Positions 8,712 to 17,700 are shown, counted from the first letter of the stretch. The stretch is DNA of 64,000 bases from Heyndrickxia shackletonii (GCF_001420715.1 NZ_LJJC01000004.1:2029114-2093113), one strand, 5' to 3'. Notes: generated from the letters alone by a model not told the origin. Made by a program: numbers and translations.

Positions 8712-8738
8712 GAAAGCGCCAATGGCGGCGCTTTTTCA
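8712..8738 (+). terminator. terminator of the SDR gene
   Basis: AAGCGCC (8714-8720) pairs with GGCGCTT (8727-8733), followed by TTTCATTTC. Confidence 0.85.
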
Positions 8739-8748
8739 TTTCTTTTTA

Positions 8749-8958
8749 AAGGATAGGAAAGTATAAAATTTTTCAACATCTAAATAATATAACAAGTTTA
8801 ATCTTGTCTAGCGCAAGCAGCTATCGGCTAGCGGATTTCTCCGTCTCCTCCCTACGATAAGTCAACATCAGTTCGTGAACTACCTCACTGTGTTTCCTTT
8901 ATCTCAGTCGAAGACTACGAAATCCGTACGCTAGAGCTGCGGCGCTTGCGCTTTTCTT
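8749..8958. repeat. dispersed palindromic repeat, copy 1
   Basis: This segment of about 210 bp is nearly identical to 58805-59019 and more distantly similar to 17240-17389. It begins TTAAAGGATAGGAAAG and ends CGCTTGCGCTTTTCTTA. The ends are inverted (AGCGCAAGC against GCTTGCGCT), and an inner pair CTAGCGGATTTC / GAAATCCGTACGCTAG lets the whole unit fold into a long imperfect hairpin. There is no ORF. It resembles the short non-autonomous elements scattered between Bacillaceae genes. Its last bases abut the stop codon of the leftward cheX-like gene. Confidence 0.85.
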
Positions 8959-8959
8959 A

Positions 8960-9409
8960 TTACTCTATCATTAAAATAATACTAATTTCACCGATTTGCT
9001 CCATTTTAATAGGTAGTCTTATCGCTTTGGAAAAGCCATAAATCTTAGAATGCCCAACAATAACAGTAGGAGGGGTAATATCAATTAATAAACCGATATT
9101 GGATATTTGTGTTGACATATTTCCGGCAATCATATTACCTAATTCACCGGCAAAGCTTTCGAGCATTTCTCCAACTAATGGCATGCCAAACATTACTTCT
9201 CCAATTTTGGAGAAAACATCTTCTTCCCCATCAATTATGATTCTTCCCTTTATATCGCCAGTCACCCCTATTAAAACCCCAACGGTGTGTTGGTTAAAAG
9301 GGGAATTAAAAAGTGTTGGCTGTTGAATGTCCACTTGGATTGGCAAGACAGATTTAATGGATTCAATAGTTCCATTTAATACATCCGTTATATTTTTACT
9401 CATTGTCAT
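8960..9409 (-). CDS. CheX-like chemotaxis phosphatase family protein
   Basis: This 149-residue protein has the CheC/CheX/FliY-type signature ESFAGELGNMIAGN around residues 84-97, with the Glu and Asn that act in CheY-P dephosphorylation. One copy of the motif and the fold order point to CheX rather than CheC. A run GGGGGG lies 7 nt before ATG 9409; a second ATG two codons on is also possible. It is unlinked to other chemotaxis genes except a chemoreceptor about 29 kb away. Phosphatase activity is inferred from the motif. Confidence 0.75.
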   Translation of the reverse strand: MTMSKNITDVLNGTIESIKSVLPIQVDIQQPTLFNSPFNQHTVGVLIGVTGDIKGRIIIDGEEDVFSKIGEVMFGMPLVGEMLESFAGELGNMIAGNMSTQISNIGLLIDITPPTVIVGHSKIYGFSKAIRLPIKMEQIGEISIILMIE

Positions 9410-9506
9410 GCCGAAACCCCCCGAATTTTGTATAAAAATATACTAACATATTTTTGTTTTTTGAAGAGAATAATTTTTTGAAAAATTAGTTTACTGGAAG
9501 AAATTT

Positions 9507-9541
9507 AGGTCTATTTTACCAGGTCTATTTGCGTATATAAT
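9507..9541 (+). promoter_or_regulatory. promoter with upstream direct repeats
   Basis: A perfect TATAAT at 9536-9541 is preceded by two exact copies of AGGTCTATTT (9507-9516 and 9521-9530), spaced 14 bp start to start. There is no good -35 box, only a TTTACC-like stretch between the repeats. Such an arrangement suggests activator binding, but the regulator is unknown. Confidence 0.45.
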
Positions 9542-9547
9542 GGTGGT

Positions 9548-9598
9548 GCACAACAACTCCTTCAAAACGTATTAGCTCCATCAAGGAGCTCTTTTTTT
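9548..9598 (+). ncRNA. candidate short transcript or attenuated leader of bpsA
   Basis: Between the TATAAT box and the bpsA start lies a terminator: AGCTCC (9574-9579) pairs with GGAGCT (9585-9590), followed by eight Ts. A transcript from the promoter would be about 50 nt. Its unpaired 5' part contains ACTCCTTC, complementary to Shine-Dalgarno sequences, including the AAGGAGAG of bpsA. It may be a small RNA or an attenuator. Confidence 0.4.
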
Positions 9599-9674
9599 AT
9601 ATAGTTTTCTTCCTTACATATTTTTTTCAGTATTGGAAAATATATCTTTATATAGTAATAAGGAGAGCCTGCTT

Positions 9675-10745
9675 ATGCCAAAAATATATTCCGTAGGACT
9701 TGGAATTCCCGACTTCAACATTCCACAAAGTGATGCAATGCTCTTTGCAAAAAAGTTATTTTCCAATGCCTTTCGTGATATTGAACGGTTACTTTCGGTT
9801 TTTCAAAACGCAGAAATAGAATCACGTTATTTTGTAAAAGACATTCATTGGTATGGTGAGGAACATTCATTTGCCGAAAAAAATAGCATATTCATAGAAA
9901 TGGCAGAAGCATTAGGGATCAAAGCAATTGAAAATTGTTTACATAATAAGGGGATTGAGTTAGACGAAATTGATGCCATTTTTACTATTTGTACTACAGG
10001 ATTGTCTACGCCAAGCTTAGACGCAAGAATAATGAACAAACTTCCCTTTCGTTTAGATGCAAAACGAATACCAATATGGGGGTTAGGTTGTGTCGGAGGT
10101 GCAGCGGGGCTTTCAAGAGCTTACGAGTATTGCCTTGCCTTTCCAAGAGCGAAAATTTTGATTTTAGCAATTGAACTTTGCAGTCTTACTTTCCAAAAGA
10201 ATGATTTTAATAAAAGTAATTTAATTGGCACTTCATTATTTGCTGATGGAGCTGCCTGTACTTTAATGATTGGGGAAGAAGCAGAAGCACCTCTTCATTC
10301 AGTTGCTGCTTTGCCCTCTATAATAGGTACACAGTCCATGTTATTAAAAGATTCTTTAGATGTAATGGGCTGGGATATTAAAAATGATGGACTGCATGTA
10401 ATCTTTTCTAAGGATATACCAATGATTGTCAGGAAGTGGTTACAGCCAAATGTTCAAGCATTTTTGGATAAATATCATCTGGATATAAAGGATATAAAAC
10501 AATTTATTGCTCATCCGGGAGGTAAAAAAGTAATAGATGCTTATGTGGAAGCATTAGGCGTTTCTGAGGAACGAACGAAAGAATCGAGAGATATTTTAAA
10601 ACATTATGGAAATATGTCATCCGTCACGATTTTTTATATTTTAAAGAGAATTTTAGAAAAAGATATTCAACCAGGAGAATATGGTCTCGCAATGGCACTC
10701 GGACCTGGTTTTAGCTCAGAACAATTACTTTTAAGGTGGGATTAG
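9675..10745 (+). CDS. bpsA: type III polyketide synthase BpsA (alkylpyrone synthase)
   Basis: This 356-residue chalcone/stilbene-synthase-like enzyme condenses long-chain acyl-CoA with malonyl-CoA to alkylpyrones. The nucleophile Cys139 lies in GCVGGAAGLS. The His of FIAHPGG and the Asn of HYGNMSS complete the triad. ATG 9675 follows AAGGAGAG and gives the family N-terminus (MPKIYSVG); an upstream in-frame TTG at 9633 has no ribosome-binding site. bpsB follows after 3 nt, as in B. subtilis, so the two form an operon. Confidence 0.92.
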   Translation: MPKIYSVGLGIPDFNIPQSDAMLFAKKLFSNAFRDIERLLSVFQNAEIESRYFVKDIHWYGEEHSFAEKNSIFIEMAEALGIKAIENCLHNKGIELDEIDAIFTICTTGLSTPSLDARIMNKLPFRLDAKRIPIWGLGCVGGAAGLSRAYEYCLAFPRAKILILAIELCSLTFQKNDFNKSNLIGTSLFADGAACTLMIGEEAEAPLHSVAALPSIIGTQSMLLKDSLDVMGWDIKNDGLHVIFSKDIPMIVRKWLQPNVQAFLDKYHLDIKDIKQFIAHPGGKKVIDAYVEALGVSEERTKESRDILKHYGNMSSVTIFYILKRILEKDIQPGEYGLAMALGPGFSSEQLLLRWD

Positions 10746-10748
10746 CAA

Positions 10749-11312
10749 TTGTTTTTCGTCATTTTTATAAGTGTCATTATTATCCAACGAATCGTTGAAT
10801 TATGGATTGCCAAGAAAAATGAAATATGGATTAAAAAGCAAGGGGGAGTGGAAGCGGGAAAAAATCATTATAAATTAATGGTGTTGATTCATTCATGCTT
10901 TATCCTTTCTTTATTAGCAGAAGTATTTGGTCTTAAAAGGTCGTTGATTGCAAATTGGTGGATACTCATTGCTCTGTTCATACTGAGCCAAATTGGGAGA
11001 GTTTGGGTAATTATATCCTTGGGCAGATTTTGGAATACAAAAATACTTGTTTTACCGGATGCAAAAATCATCAAAAAAGGACCATATCGTTGGCTGAAAC
11101 ATCCCAATTATATCATTGTTACATTAGAATTAATTATAATCCCTTTATTATTCCAAGCATACTACACATTAATTGCATTTTTTATTTTTAATCTGCTTAT
11201 CTTATCCGTAAGAATTCCGACGGAGGAGAGGATGCTTAGTTTGCATACAGATTATTTGAAAGTACAAAATATGGAAAGGCGATTTTTAATTCACTTGAAA
11301 AGGGAAAAGTAA
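10749..11312 (+). CDS. bpsB: BpsB, isoprenylcysteine-methyltransferase-like O-methyltransferase
   Basis: This 187-residue integral membrane protein is of the ICMT family. Several hydrophobic spans are separated by the conserved C-terminal core GPYRWLKHPNYIIV, with R.....HP.Y cofactor-binding residues, and PTEERML. In B. subtilis it methylates the alkylpyrone product of BpsA. The start is TTG, 3 nt after bpsA, with GGTGGG as ribosome-binding site inside the bpsA end. Tight coupling supports a joint function. Confidence 0.9.
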   Translation: MFFVIFISVIIIQRIVELWIAKKNEIWIKKQGGVEAGKNHYKLMVLIHSCFILSLLAEVFGLKRSLIANWWILIALFILSQIGRVWVIISLGRFWNTKILVLPDAKIIKKGPYRWLKHPNYIIVTLELIIIPLLFQAYYTLIAFFIFNLLILSVRIPTEERMLSLHTDYLKVQNMERRFLIHLKREK

Positions 11313-11325
11313 AAATTCAATTCGA

Positions 11326-11361
11326 AAAACGTTTATCCGTTAAAGATAAACGTTTTTTATT
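11326..11361 (+). terminator. terminator of bpsAB
   Basis: AAACGTTTATC (11327-11337) pairs with GATAAACGTTT (11345-11355), followed by TTTAT. The remaining 230 nt up to dynA show no gene. Confidence 0.85.
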
Positions 11362-11590
11362 GGAAAAGCCTGTTTTCAAACAGATTGTTACCTTTCGTAA
11401 ATGGTTATAAATCCTAATATAGTCTTAGTTTTTTCATGCAGAGGTTATCCCTTTTTTTTTTCAGCTAAGGATGTTTATTTGGTTGTTGTCCGCATAAGCA
11501 ACCTTTGTTAGAAAAGATTCTTGGGAAACAACGTAAAATCCGTTACAATGAAAGAAAGAAATAATTTATTTTTAGGGAGTTTGTACCATC

Positions 11591-14500
11591 ATGACAAAAA
11601 CAATTGAATTAGGCAATTCCACTGAAGCAATCGATCAACTAATAAGCTTGTATGAACGCTTTAAGCAAAATGGTGATTTGCAAAGAGCGGAAAAATCTGA
11701 AAAGCTGCTAAAAAAAATAAATAACAAAGATTTTATTATTGCATTTTGCGGTCATTTTTCTGCAGGAAAGTCAACCATGATTAATACATTACTAGGGGAA
11801 AAACTATTACCATCAAGTCCAATTCCAACTAGTGCAAACCTAGTAAAAATCCATAAAACATCCACTGATTATGCAAAGGTTTTTTATAAAGATGAAGCCC
11901 CTTATCTTTTCGAGGCTCCATACGATTTCCAGGCAGTGAAGGAATTTTGCAAAAATGGGAATGTAACCGAAATTGAAATTGGGAAAAAACAAACGGATCT
12001 TCCTGAACAAGTTATCATCATGGACACACCAGGGGTAGATTCCACTGATGACGCACATCGAATTTCAACGGAATCAGCAATACATCTGGCTGATATTGTT
12101 TTCTATGTGATGGATTATAACCATGTACAATCAGAATTGAATTTTCAATATACGAAAGAGTTATTGCAGCATGGAGTGGAGCTCTACTTAATTATTAATC
12201 AAATTGATAAGCATAAGGACGAGGAATTGTCCTTTTCCGAGTTCAAACAATCGGTAGAAGAATCATTTTCTGCATGGAATGTACATCCAAACGGAATTTT
12301 CTATACAACATTAAAGAAAAGCAGCAACGAACATAACGAGTTTGCCAAAGTGAAATCACTTGTAAATGAAGTATTAAATCAAAAAGATAGCCGAATTTCA
12401 TCTTCTGCTCAATCGGCCGTTAATCTGTTAATTCAGGAGCACTTTAAATGGTTAGTCGAACAAGAGGAAGACCAAGGTGCCCGTTTTAAAGAAAGTTTGC
12501 AAGATTTATCAGCTAGCGAGAAGCAATCTATTTTATCGAAAGAACAAGATCTCATCGACAAAATGAATAAATTGCAAGTACAACTTGAAAATTGGAGAAA
12601 ATCCTTTGACGATGAGAGAACAAAAATAGTAAAGAGCGCTTATTTAATGCCTTTTCAGATAAGAGAGCTTGCCAAAGAATATTTGGAATCTGCTCAGCCG
12701 GATTTTAAGATGGGACTATTATTTAGTAAGAAGAAAACGGAAGAAGAGCGTGTAAAAAGATTAGAGGAGTTTTTTAATCAACTAAAAACACAAACAGATT
12801 CACAACTTGTTTGGCATATTAGGGAATTTGCCGGAAGCATATTAAAAAAAGCGAAACTTGCCAATGATGAATTACAGTTAGAAGCTCAAAATTTATCTAT
12901 TCAATTTGAAACCGACTTATTAAGAAATTTAGTTAGACATGGGGCAAGAATGTCAGGGGAATATGTGCTTCATTATTGTGATGAGGTAGCGGAATCCCTA
13001 AAAAAATTAGCAAATCAAGAGCTGGAAAGGTTTAAATTGCAAGTTGAAGAAATAATGAAAGCTGAAATTCAAAATGAACTTAACACGCTTGAAGCAGAGT
13101 TAAGCGGTGTGAAAAAATACACTGATGCTATAAGAAAACTTCAAGAAATTGCGATTACGAGAAATGAAAAAGAAGAATTGGTGTTTAAGCCAGTTGTTGA
13201 TAGTAAAGAGGTTTATCAAGGTATTCAGAAAAAATGGCAGGAAGAGCAAACAAAATTTCGAATATATTCTAATGACCAAAAAATGGAGCTAACAGTTAAA
13301 CAATTAGATCCTCAAGTTGTTGAAACCGACGATAATCAAAGGATAGAGAAAGAATCCGTTTCATCTGAAATAATCGTAAATAAATTGCAGTTAACAGATG
13401 ATCTTCTAAAAAATAAAGCTGGATTTGCACGGATAACAGAACATTTACTGTCTAAAAAATCAAGAATTGAAAATAAACAATTTACCATTGCCTTATTTGG
13501 AGCATTCAGCGCCGGGAAATCATCCTTTGCAAACGCGCTTATTGGTGAGAAGGTTTTACCTGTTTCACCAAATCCGACAACAGCAGCAATAAATCGAATT
13601 TGTCCCCCTACCAAGGAATATTCACATGGAACAGCTGTTATTCATCTGAAAAGCAAAAAACAGTTATTGGACGACATTCAAAAATCTTTAAAAGAATTTA
13701 ATGCTGCGTGTGAAAGCTTGGATGAAGCAGGATCTATTATTTTGCAAATAAAAGAGACAAAAGAAGCCCGTGAGAAAATTCACCTCTCCTTTTTACATGC
13801 ATTTTTAAAAGGGTATGAAGTGTATAAAGATAAGCTTGGTGAAAATATCATTGCAGGTTTACAAGAATTCAGGGGATTTGTTGCAAATGAGTCACAATCA
13901 TGCTTTGTAGAATCAATTGATCTTTATTTTGACAGTGAGTTGACAAGACAGGGAATAACGCTTGTTGATACTCCTGGGGCAGATTCCATTAATGCTAGAC
14001 ATACAGGTGTAGCCTTTGAATATATTAAGAATTCCGATGCGGTTCTCTTTGTAACTTATTATAATCATGCTTTTTCCAAAGCGGACAGGGAATTTTTAAT
14101 TCAATTGGGAAGGGTAAAAGACGCATTCGAACTGGATAAAATGTTCTTTATTGTAAATGCAATTGACCTAGCAGATTCAGAAGAAGAATTAAATGATGTA
14201 AAAAGCTATGTGTATGAGCAATTAACCCAATATGGTATTCGTTTTCCTAAGTTATTTGGAGTATCCAGTCTTTTGGCACTCCAAAATGAAAATCAACAAT
14301 CTGGTATAGTGGAATTTAAAAATTCTTTTGACTCCTTTTTATCTAATGATTTAATGAGGATGAGTATTCAATCAGCCGCTAACGAAGTTCAAAGAGCAGT
14401 TAAAATGATTGATGAGCTGATTGGATCAGCATTGGAAAGTCAAGAGGAAAAAGAAAATAGAAGAAAACAATTGGTAATGAATCAGGAAAAAATGGAAGAG

Positions 14501-15193
14501 CTATTAAAGCAAGCTGCACCAACCATCTTTTTAACTAAGCTTAAACAAGAGCTGCAGGAATTATTATTTTATGTAAAACAACGGACATTTTATCGGTTTA
14601 GTGATTTCTTTAAAGAAGCTTTTAATCCAGCAACATTACAAAATAATCAAAAATCCGCATTGCATAAAGCGCTTATTGAACTATTAGAGAGCTTAGGCTA
14701 TGACTTTGCACAAGAAATGCGGGCCACATCTTTAAGAATAGAGAACTATGTAAAAGACTTATTTAGGAAAAAACTTTATCAATTTCAAGAGCAGATATCT
14801 AAGATTCAATCTTCCATTTCGATTTCCGATTATGAAATAGGTTCCATATCAACACCGGAATTTCCATCTGCATTTATTGAAATAGACCGAAGTCAATTAG
14901 AAAAAACATTTAAGTATTTTAAAAATGCTAAATCATTTTTTGAAAAAAATGAAAAGAAACTGATGGAGGATGAACTCCAACATTTATTACAGCCACTTGC
15001 AGATACCTATCTGGAAGAGCAAAAAGTTAGGATGGAGCAATATTTTAATCCATATGTGGTGAAGGAATTTGCAGAACTGCTTCAACATATCCAGGAGGAT
15101 GCAAACGAACAATTTAAGGCAATGCTTGCAGTGTTAAATGAAAAAATCGATATTGAGGAATGGACCGCTATTCGAGAGAAAATTGCAAAGTAA
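11591..15193 (+). CDS. dynA: DynA, double dynamin-like GTPase
   Basis: This 1200-residue bacterial dynamin is built from two tandem dynamin units. The first G domain has P-loop GHFSAGKS at residues 54-61, switch DTPGVDS and NQID. The second has GAFSAGKS at about 637-644, DTPGADS and NAID. Each is followed by long helical stalk segments. Family knowledge from B. subtilis DynA (YpbR): membrane tethering and fusion, membrane repair and phage tolerance. The gene is full length with both GTPase sites intact. The start follows TTAGGGAGTTTG. It is flanked by bpsAB and ypcP as in B. subtilis. Confidence 0.95.
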   Translation: MTKTIELGNSTEAIDQLISLYERFKQNGDLQRAEKSEKLLKKINNKDFIIAFCGHFSAGKSTMINTLLGEKLLPSSPIPTSANLVKIHKTSTDYAKVFYKDEAPYLFEAPYDFQAVKEFCKNGNVTEIEIGKKQTDLPEQVIIMDTPGVDSTDDAHRISTESAIHLADIVFYVMDYNHVQSELNFQYTKELLQHGVELYLIINQIDKHKDEELSFSEFKQSVEESFSAWNVHPNGIFYTTLKKSSNEHNEFAKVKSLVNEVLNQKDSRISSSAQSAVNLLIQEHFKWLVEQEEDQGARFKESLQDLSASEKQSILSKEQDLIDKMNKLQVQLENWRKSFDDERTKIVKSAYLMPFQIRELAKEYLESAQPDFKMGLLFSKKKTEEERVKRLEEFFNQLKTQTDSQLVWHIREFAGSILKKAKLANDELQLEAQNLSIQFETDLLRNLVRHGARMSGEYVLHYCDEVAESLKKLANQELERFKLQVEEIMKAEIQNELNTLEAELSGVKKYTDAIRKLQEIAITRNEKEELVFKPVVDSKEVYQGIQKKWQEEQTKFRIYSNDQKMELTVKQLDPQVVETDDNQRIEKESVSSEIIVNKLQLTDDLLKNKAGFARITEHLLSKKSRIENKQFTIALFGAFSAGKSSFANALIGEKVLPVSPNPTTAAINRICPPTKEYSHGTAVIHLKSKKQLLDDIQKSLKEFNAACESLDEAGSIILQIKETKEAREKIHLSFLHAFLKGYEVYKDKLGENIIAGLQEFRGFVANESQSCFVESIDLYFDSELTRQGITLVDTPGADSINARHTGVAFEYIKNSDAVLFVTYYNHAFSKADREFLIQLGRVKDAFELDKMFFIVNAIDLADSEEELNDVKSYVYEQLTQYGIRFPKLFGVSSLLALQNENQQSGIVEFKNSFDSFLSNDLMRMSIQSAANEVQRAVKMIDELIGSALESQEEKENRRKQLVMNQEKMEELLKQAAPTIFLTKLKQELQELLFYVKQRTFYRFSDFFKEAFNPATLQNNQKSALHKALIELLESLGYDFAQEMRATSLRIENYVKDLFRKKLYQFQEQISKIQSSISISDYEIGSISTPEFPSAFIEIDRSQLEKTFKYFKNAKSFFEKNEKKLMEDELQHLLQPLADTYLEEQKVRMEQYFNPYVVKEFAELLQHIQEDANEQFKAMLAVLNEKIDIEEWTAIREKIAK

Positions 15194-15218
15194 CATTTTC
15201 ACATGCGGGGGAATGGGG

Positions 15219-16241
15219 ATGAAAGGCAGCAGATATCATGCTTGTGCAACATGTATTCACTTTCAAGCAGCGAGAATACATGGAAAAATGAATTACAAGT
15301 GTAATCGGTTAGGCTATGACACGCAGCCTAATTATCAATTCAATTGTTGGACTCCGAAGGAACATGTTATTAGGCTAATGGAAAAAGAAAAGAAAAAGGG
15401 AGTGGATGGGTTGAAATATATTAAAAGTCAAGAATGGTTAGCGGATCATTTAGAAGACTCTAATGTAAGGGTGATTGATTGCCGATTTACTCTGGGTAAT
15501 CCAGAAGCGGGCAAGGAAGCATATTTGAATAGTCATATTCCAGGTGCCCTTTATTTTCATTTGGAGGATGATTTGTCCAGTAAACCATCGGATCACGGTG
15601 GAAGACATCCATTGCCGGATTCACTTCAATTAAAGGGAAAATTAGAAAGAGCGGGAATTGATGCATCTACTACAGTGGTTGCTTATGATAATGGAGAAGG
15701 TTCCTATGCGGGCCGATTTTGGTGGTTATTAACGTATCTGGGCCATACAAAAGTATATATATTAGATGGTGGCTATACGAAATGGGTCCAAAATGGTTAT
15801 ACCAGTACACATGAAGTACCTGCTTTTGATAAGACATCCTTTTCCATAAATATTCAAGATAACATGCTTGCTTCATATGAAGATATTAAAAATATAATAG
15901 CAAACCAATCTGCTATTCTAATCGATTCTCGTGCTAGAAACCGTTATTTAGGATTAGAGGAACCAATTGATAAAAAGCCAGGACATATTCCTGGAGCGAT
16001 AAATATTGTATGGGAAGATGGTTTTATAAATGGCAGCTGGAAATCAGCTGAAAAACAAAAAGAAAGATTTGCACATATGGTTCCAGAAAAGCCTATCATT
16101 GTTTATTGCGGTTCAGGCGTAACGGCAACCCCAAATTTCATCGCTTTAAAAGAGGCGGGGTATAAAAATGTGAAACTTTATGCTGGTAGTTATTCGGATT
16201 GGGTATCCTATGAGGAAAATTCTGTAGAATTAGGAGAATAG
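15219..16241 (+). CDS. rhodanese sulfurtransferase with fused Cys-rich N-terminal extension
   Basis: This ORF has two parts. Residues 1-64 resemble a small conserved Bacillaceae protein with four cysteines (ACATCIHF, KCNRLGYD, FNCWTPKEHV). Residues from about 65 on form a tandem rhodanese: an inactive first domain (VIDCRFTLGNPEAG) and a second with catalytic Cys in VYCGSGVTATP, as in thiosulfate or 3-mercaptopyruvate sulfurtransferases. No stop separates them. A TTG at 15411 preceded by AGGGAGTGG could start the sulfurtransferase alone at 276 residues, the usual size. ATG 15219 follows GCGGGGG. Either a true fusion or two proteins from nested starts. Confidence 0.8.
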   Translation: MKGSRYHACATCIHFQAARIHGKMNYKCNRLGYDTQPNYQFNCWTPKEHVIRLMEKEKKKGVDGLKYIKSQEWLADHLEDSNVRVIDCRFTLGNPEAGKEAYLNSHIPGALYFHLEDDLSSKPSDHGGRHPLPDSLQLKGKLERAGIDASTTVVAYDNGEGSYAGRFWWLLTYLGHTKVYILDGGYTKWVQNGYTSTHEVPAFDKTSFSINIQDNMLASYEDIKNIIANQSAILIDSRARNRYLGLEEPIDKKPGHIPGAINIVWEDGFINGSWKSAEKQKERFAHMVPEKPIIVYCGSGVTATPNFIALKEAGYKNVKLYAGSYSDWVSYEENSVELGE

Positions 16242-16304
16242 GAATGTCTCTTATCAATCCATGGTATAATGGATAAGCAATGAAATGATAGTAGAGGTGA
16301 TTAT

Positions 16305-17207
16305 TTGAAAAACTCATCACAATTATTACTTGTAGATGGTATGGCACTATTATTTCGTGCCTTTTATGCTACAAGTGTTACCGGTCAATACATGATTAAT
16401 TCTAAAGGAATGCCAACTAATGCCGTTCAAGGTTTTATGAGACATTTGCTTACTGCTTTGGAAGAAATGAATCCTACTCATGCAGTTGTTTGTTGGGATA
16501 TGGGCAGTAAAACATTTCGTAATGAAAAATTTGAAGGATATAAAGCGAACAGAGATGCACCGCCTGTTGAATTAATACCTCAGTTCGATTTAGTGAAAGA
16601 GGTAGTGACAGCATTTGATATTCCAAATATAGGAGTTGTCGGTTTTGAAGCGGATGACTGCATTGGAACGCTTGCAAAATCCATGCAAAATGACTTACAG
16701 GTATCAATCTTAACTGGCGATAAAGACCTGTTGCAGCTAGTAGATCATCAAATTCATGTGAACATTATTCAAAAAGGGTTTGGAAATTATAAAACATATT
16801 CCAATGATATTTTTTATGAAGAGTATGGAATATCTCCAAGTCAATTTATTGATGTAAAAGCTTTAATGGGCGATACTAGTGATGGATATCCCGGTGTGAA
16901 AGGGATTGGTGAAAAAACGGCTTTAAAATTAATCCAACAATATGGATCGATTAATGAACTTCTAAGTAATCTTCATCAATTAACCCCTTCACAACGGAAA
17001 AAAATTGAAGAGGATCTTGATATGCTTCATATGTCGCGAGAGCTAGCGGAAATTAGGTGTGATGTGCCTATAACTTTTAGAATAGAAGAATCTGTATTAA
17101 CGGATATTACACCTGCGTTTTTAACCTATATTGATGAATTAGAATTAAAGAGCATTCGAAGACATCTTATCGGGAGCAAGTGGTCAAATCTTGCCAGACA
17201 AGCCTAA
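16305..17207 (+). CDS. ypcP: YpcP, 5'-3' exonuclease (FEN/PolI small-domain family)
   Basis: This 300-residue nuclease is related to the 5'-nuclease domain of DNA polymerase I. Metal-binding acidic residues are visible in LLVDGMALLFRAFY, GFEADDCIGTLA and LTGDKDLLQL, and the helix-hairpin-helix GVKGIGEKTALKLI follows. It removes RNA primers or flaps during replication and repair. The TTG start lies 4 nt after GAGGTGA; no ATG is better placed. It follows the sulfurtransferase and ends in its own terminator. Confidence 0.93.
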   Translation: MKNSSQLLLVDGMALLFRAFYATSVTGQYMINSKGMPTNAVQGFMRHLLTALEEMNPTHAVVCWDMGSKTFRNEKFEGYKANRDAPPVELIPQFDLVKEVVTAFDIPNIGVVGFEADDCIGTLAKSMQNDLQVSILTGDKDLLQLVDHQIHVNIIQKGFGNYKTYSNDIFYEEYGISPSQFIDVKALMGDTSDGYPGVKGIGEKTALKLIQQYGSINELLSNLHQLTPSQRKKIEEDLDMLHMSRELAEIRCDVPITFRIEESVLTDITPAFLTYIDELELKSIRRHLIGSKWSNLARQA

Positions 17208-17211
17208 AAAA

Positions 17212-17239
17212 TGAGCAATCAGTGATTGCTCTTTTTTAT
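17212..17239 (+). terminator. terminator of ypcP
   Basis: GAGCAATCA / TGATTGCTC hairpin followed by TTTTTT. Confidence 0.9.
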
Positions 17240-17389
17240 GATTAGCTCCGCTCCTATCGGCTTATGGGTTTTTACGTCTTCACCCCGATAAGTCAACCAT
17301 CAGTTCTTGCAATATCTCACTGAGTTCCCTAATCTTGCTTCGAAGGCTACGAAATCCATAAGCTGATGGCAAGGTGCTTTACTTCTCAT
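17240..17389. repeat. dispersed palindromic repeat, copy 3 (divergent, shorter)
   Basis: This is a diverged relative of 8749-8958 and 58805-59019. Shared stretches include CGATAAGTCAACCATCAGTTC, CTCACTG, and GGCTACGAAATCC in the same order. Its ends are inverted (TATCGGCTTATGG against CCATAAGCTGATGG). It lies between the ypcP terminator and the sspL stop codon. Confidence 0.75.
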
Positions 17390-17527
17390 TTATTTTTTAT
17401 TACTTTTTTTTGCAGCATTTTCAAGTTTGGATTTTGGATCATCAACAGCAAATTCTGTATCCTGTCCCCAACCTTGCGGGTTAGCTCCAGGGGCCATTTT
17501 TCCTCGATTATTATTTTTTTTCGCCAT
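17390..17527 (-). CDS. sspL: SspL-like minor small acid-soluble spore protein
   Basis: This 45-residue, Lys/Asn-rich, highly polar protein starts MAKKNNNRGKMAPG and has the core GANPQGWGQD, then DDPKSKLENAAKKSN. The order PQG...DPK..LE..AKKSN..K is that of SspL, a minor spore protein made in the forespore. The position next to ypcP agrees. A very strong ribosome-binding site GGAGGTGATG precedes ATG 17527; an ATG two codons earlier overlaps that site and is unlikely. The protein is too short for default ORF callers. Confidence 0.8.
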   Translation of the reverse strand: MAKKNNNRGKMAPGANPQGWGQDTEFAVDDPKSKLENAAKKSNKK

Positions 17528-17700
17528 TGTCATCACCTCCATTTATCTAGAATTCCCTTTTATACAGTATGTTTATTCGCTTATAGCAATATTAAGTATT
17601 TTCATAAACTGCCATATAGTCATGCTATTAAAAGTATTGTAAAATAAAAAAAGTGAGTAGAAGGGGATTATCTCTACGTGACATGTTAGTGAGGGAGAGT

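Noticed and set aside
9099-9326. 75-residue ORF antisense to the cheX-like gene
   Set aside because: It is entirely inside a gene with clear family motifs, and no ribosome-binding site is seen.
17366-17647. 93-residue ORF on the plus strand
   Set aside because: It lies antisense to sspL, which has a strong ribosome-binding site and a recognisable family pattern. Its product is a low-complexity Phe/Ile/His string.
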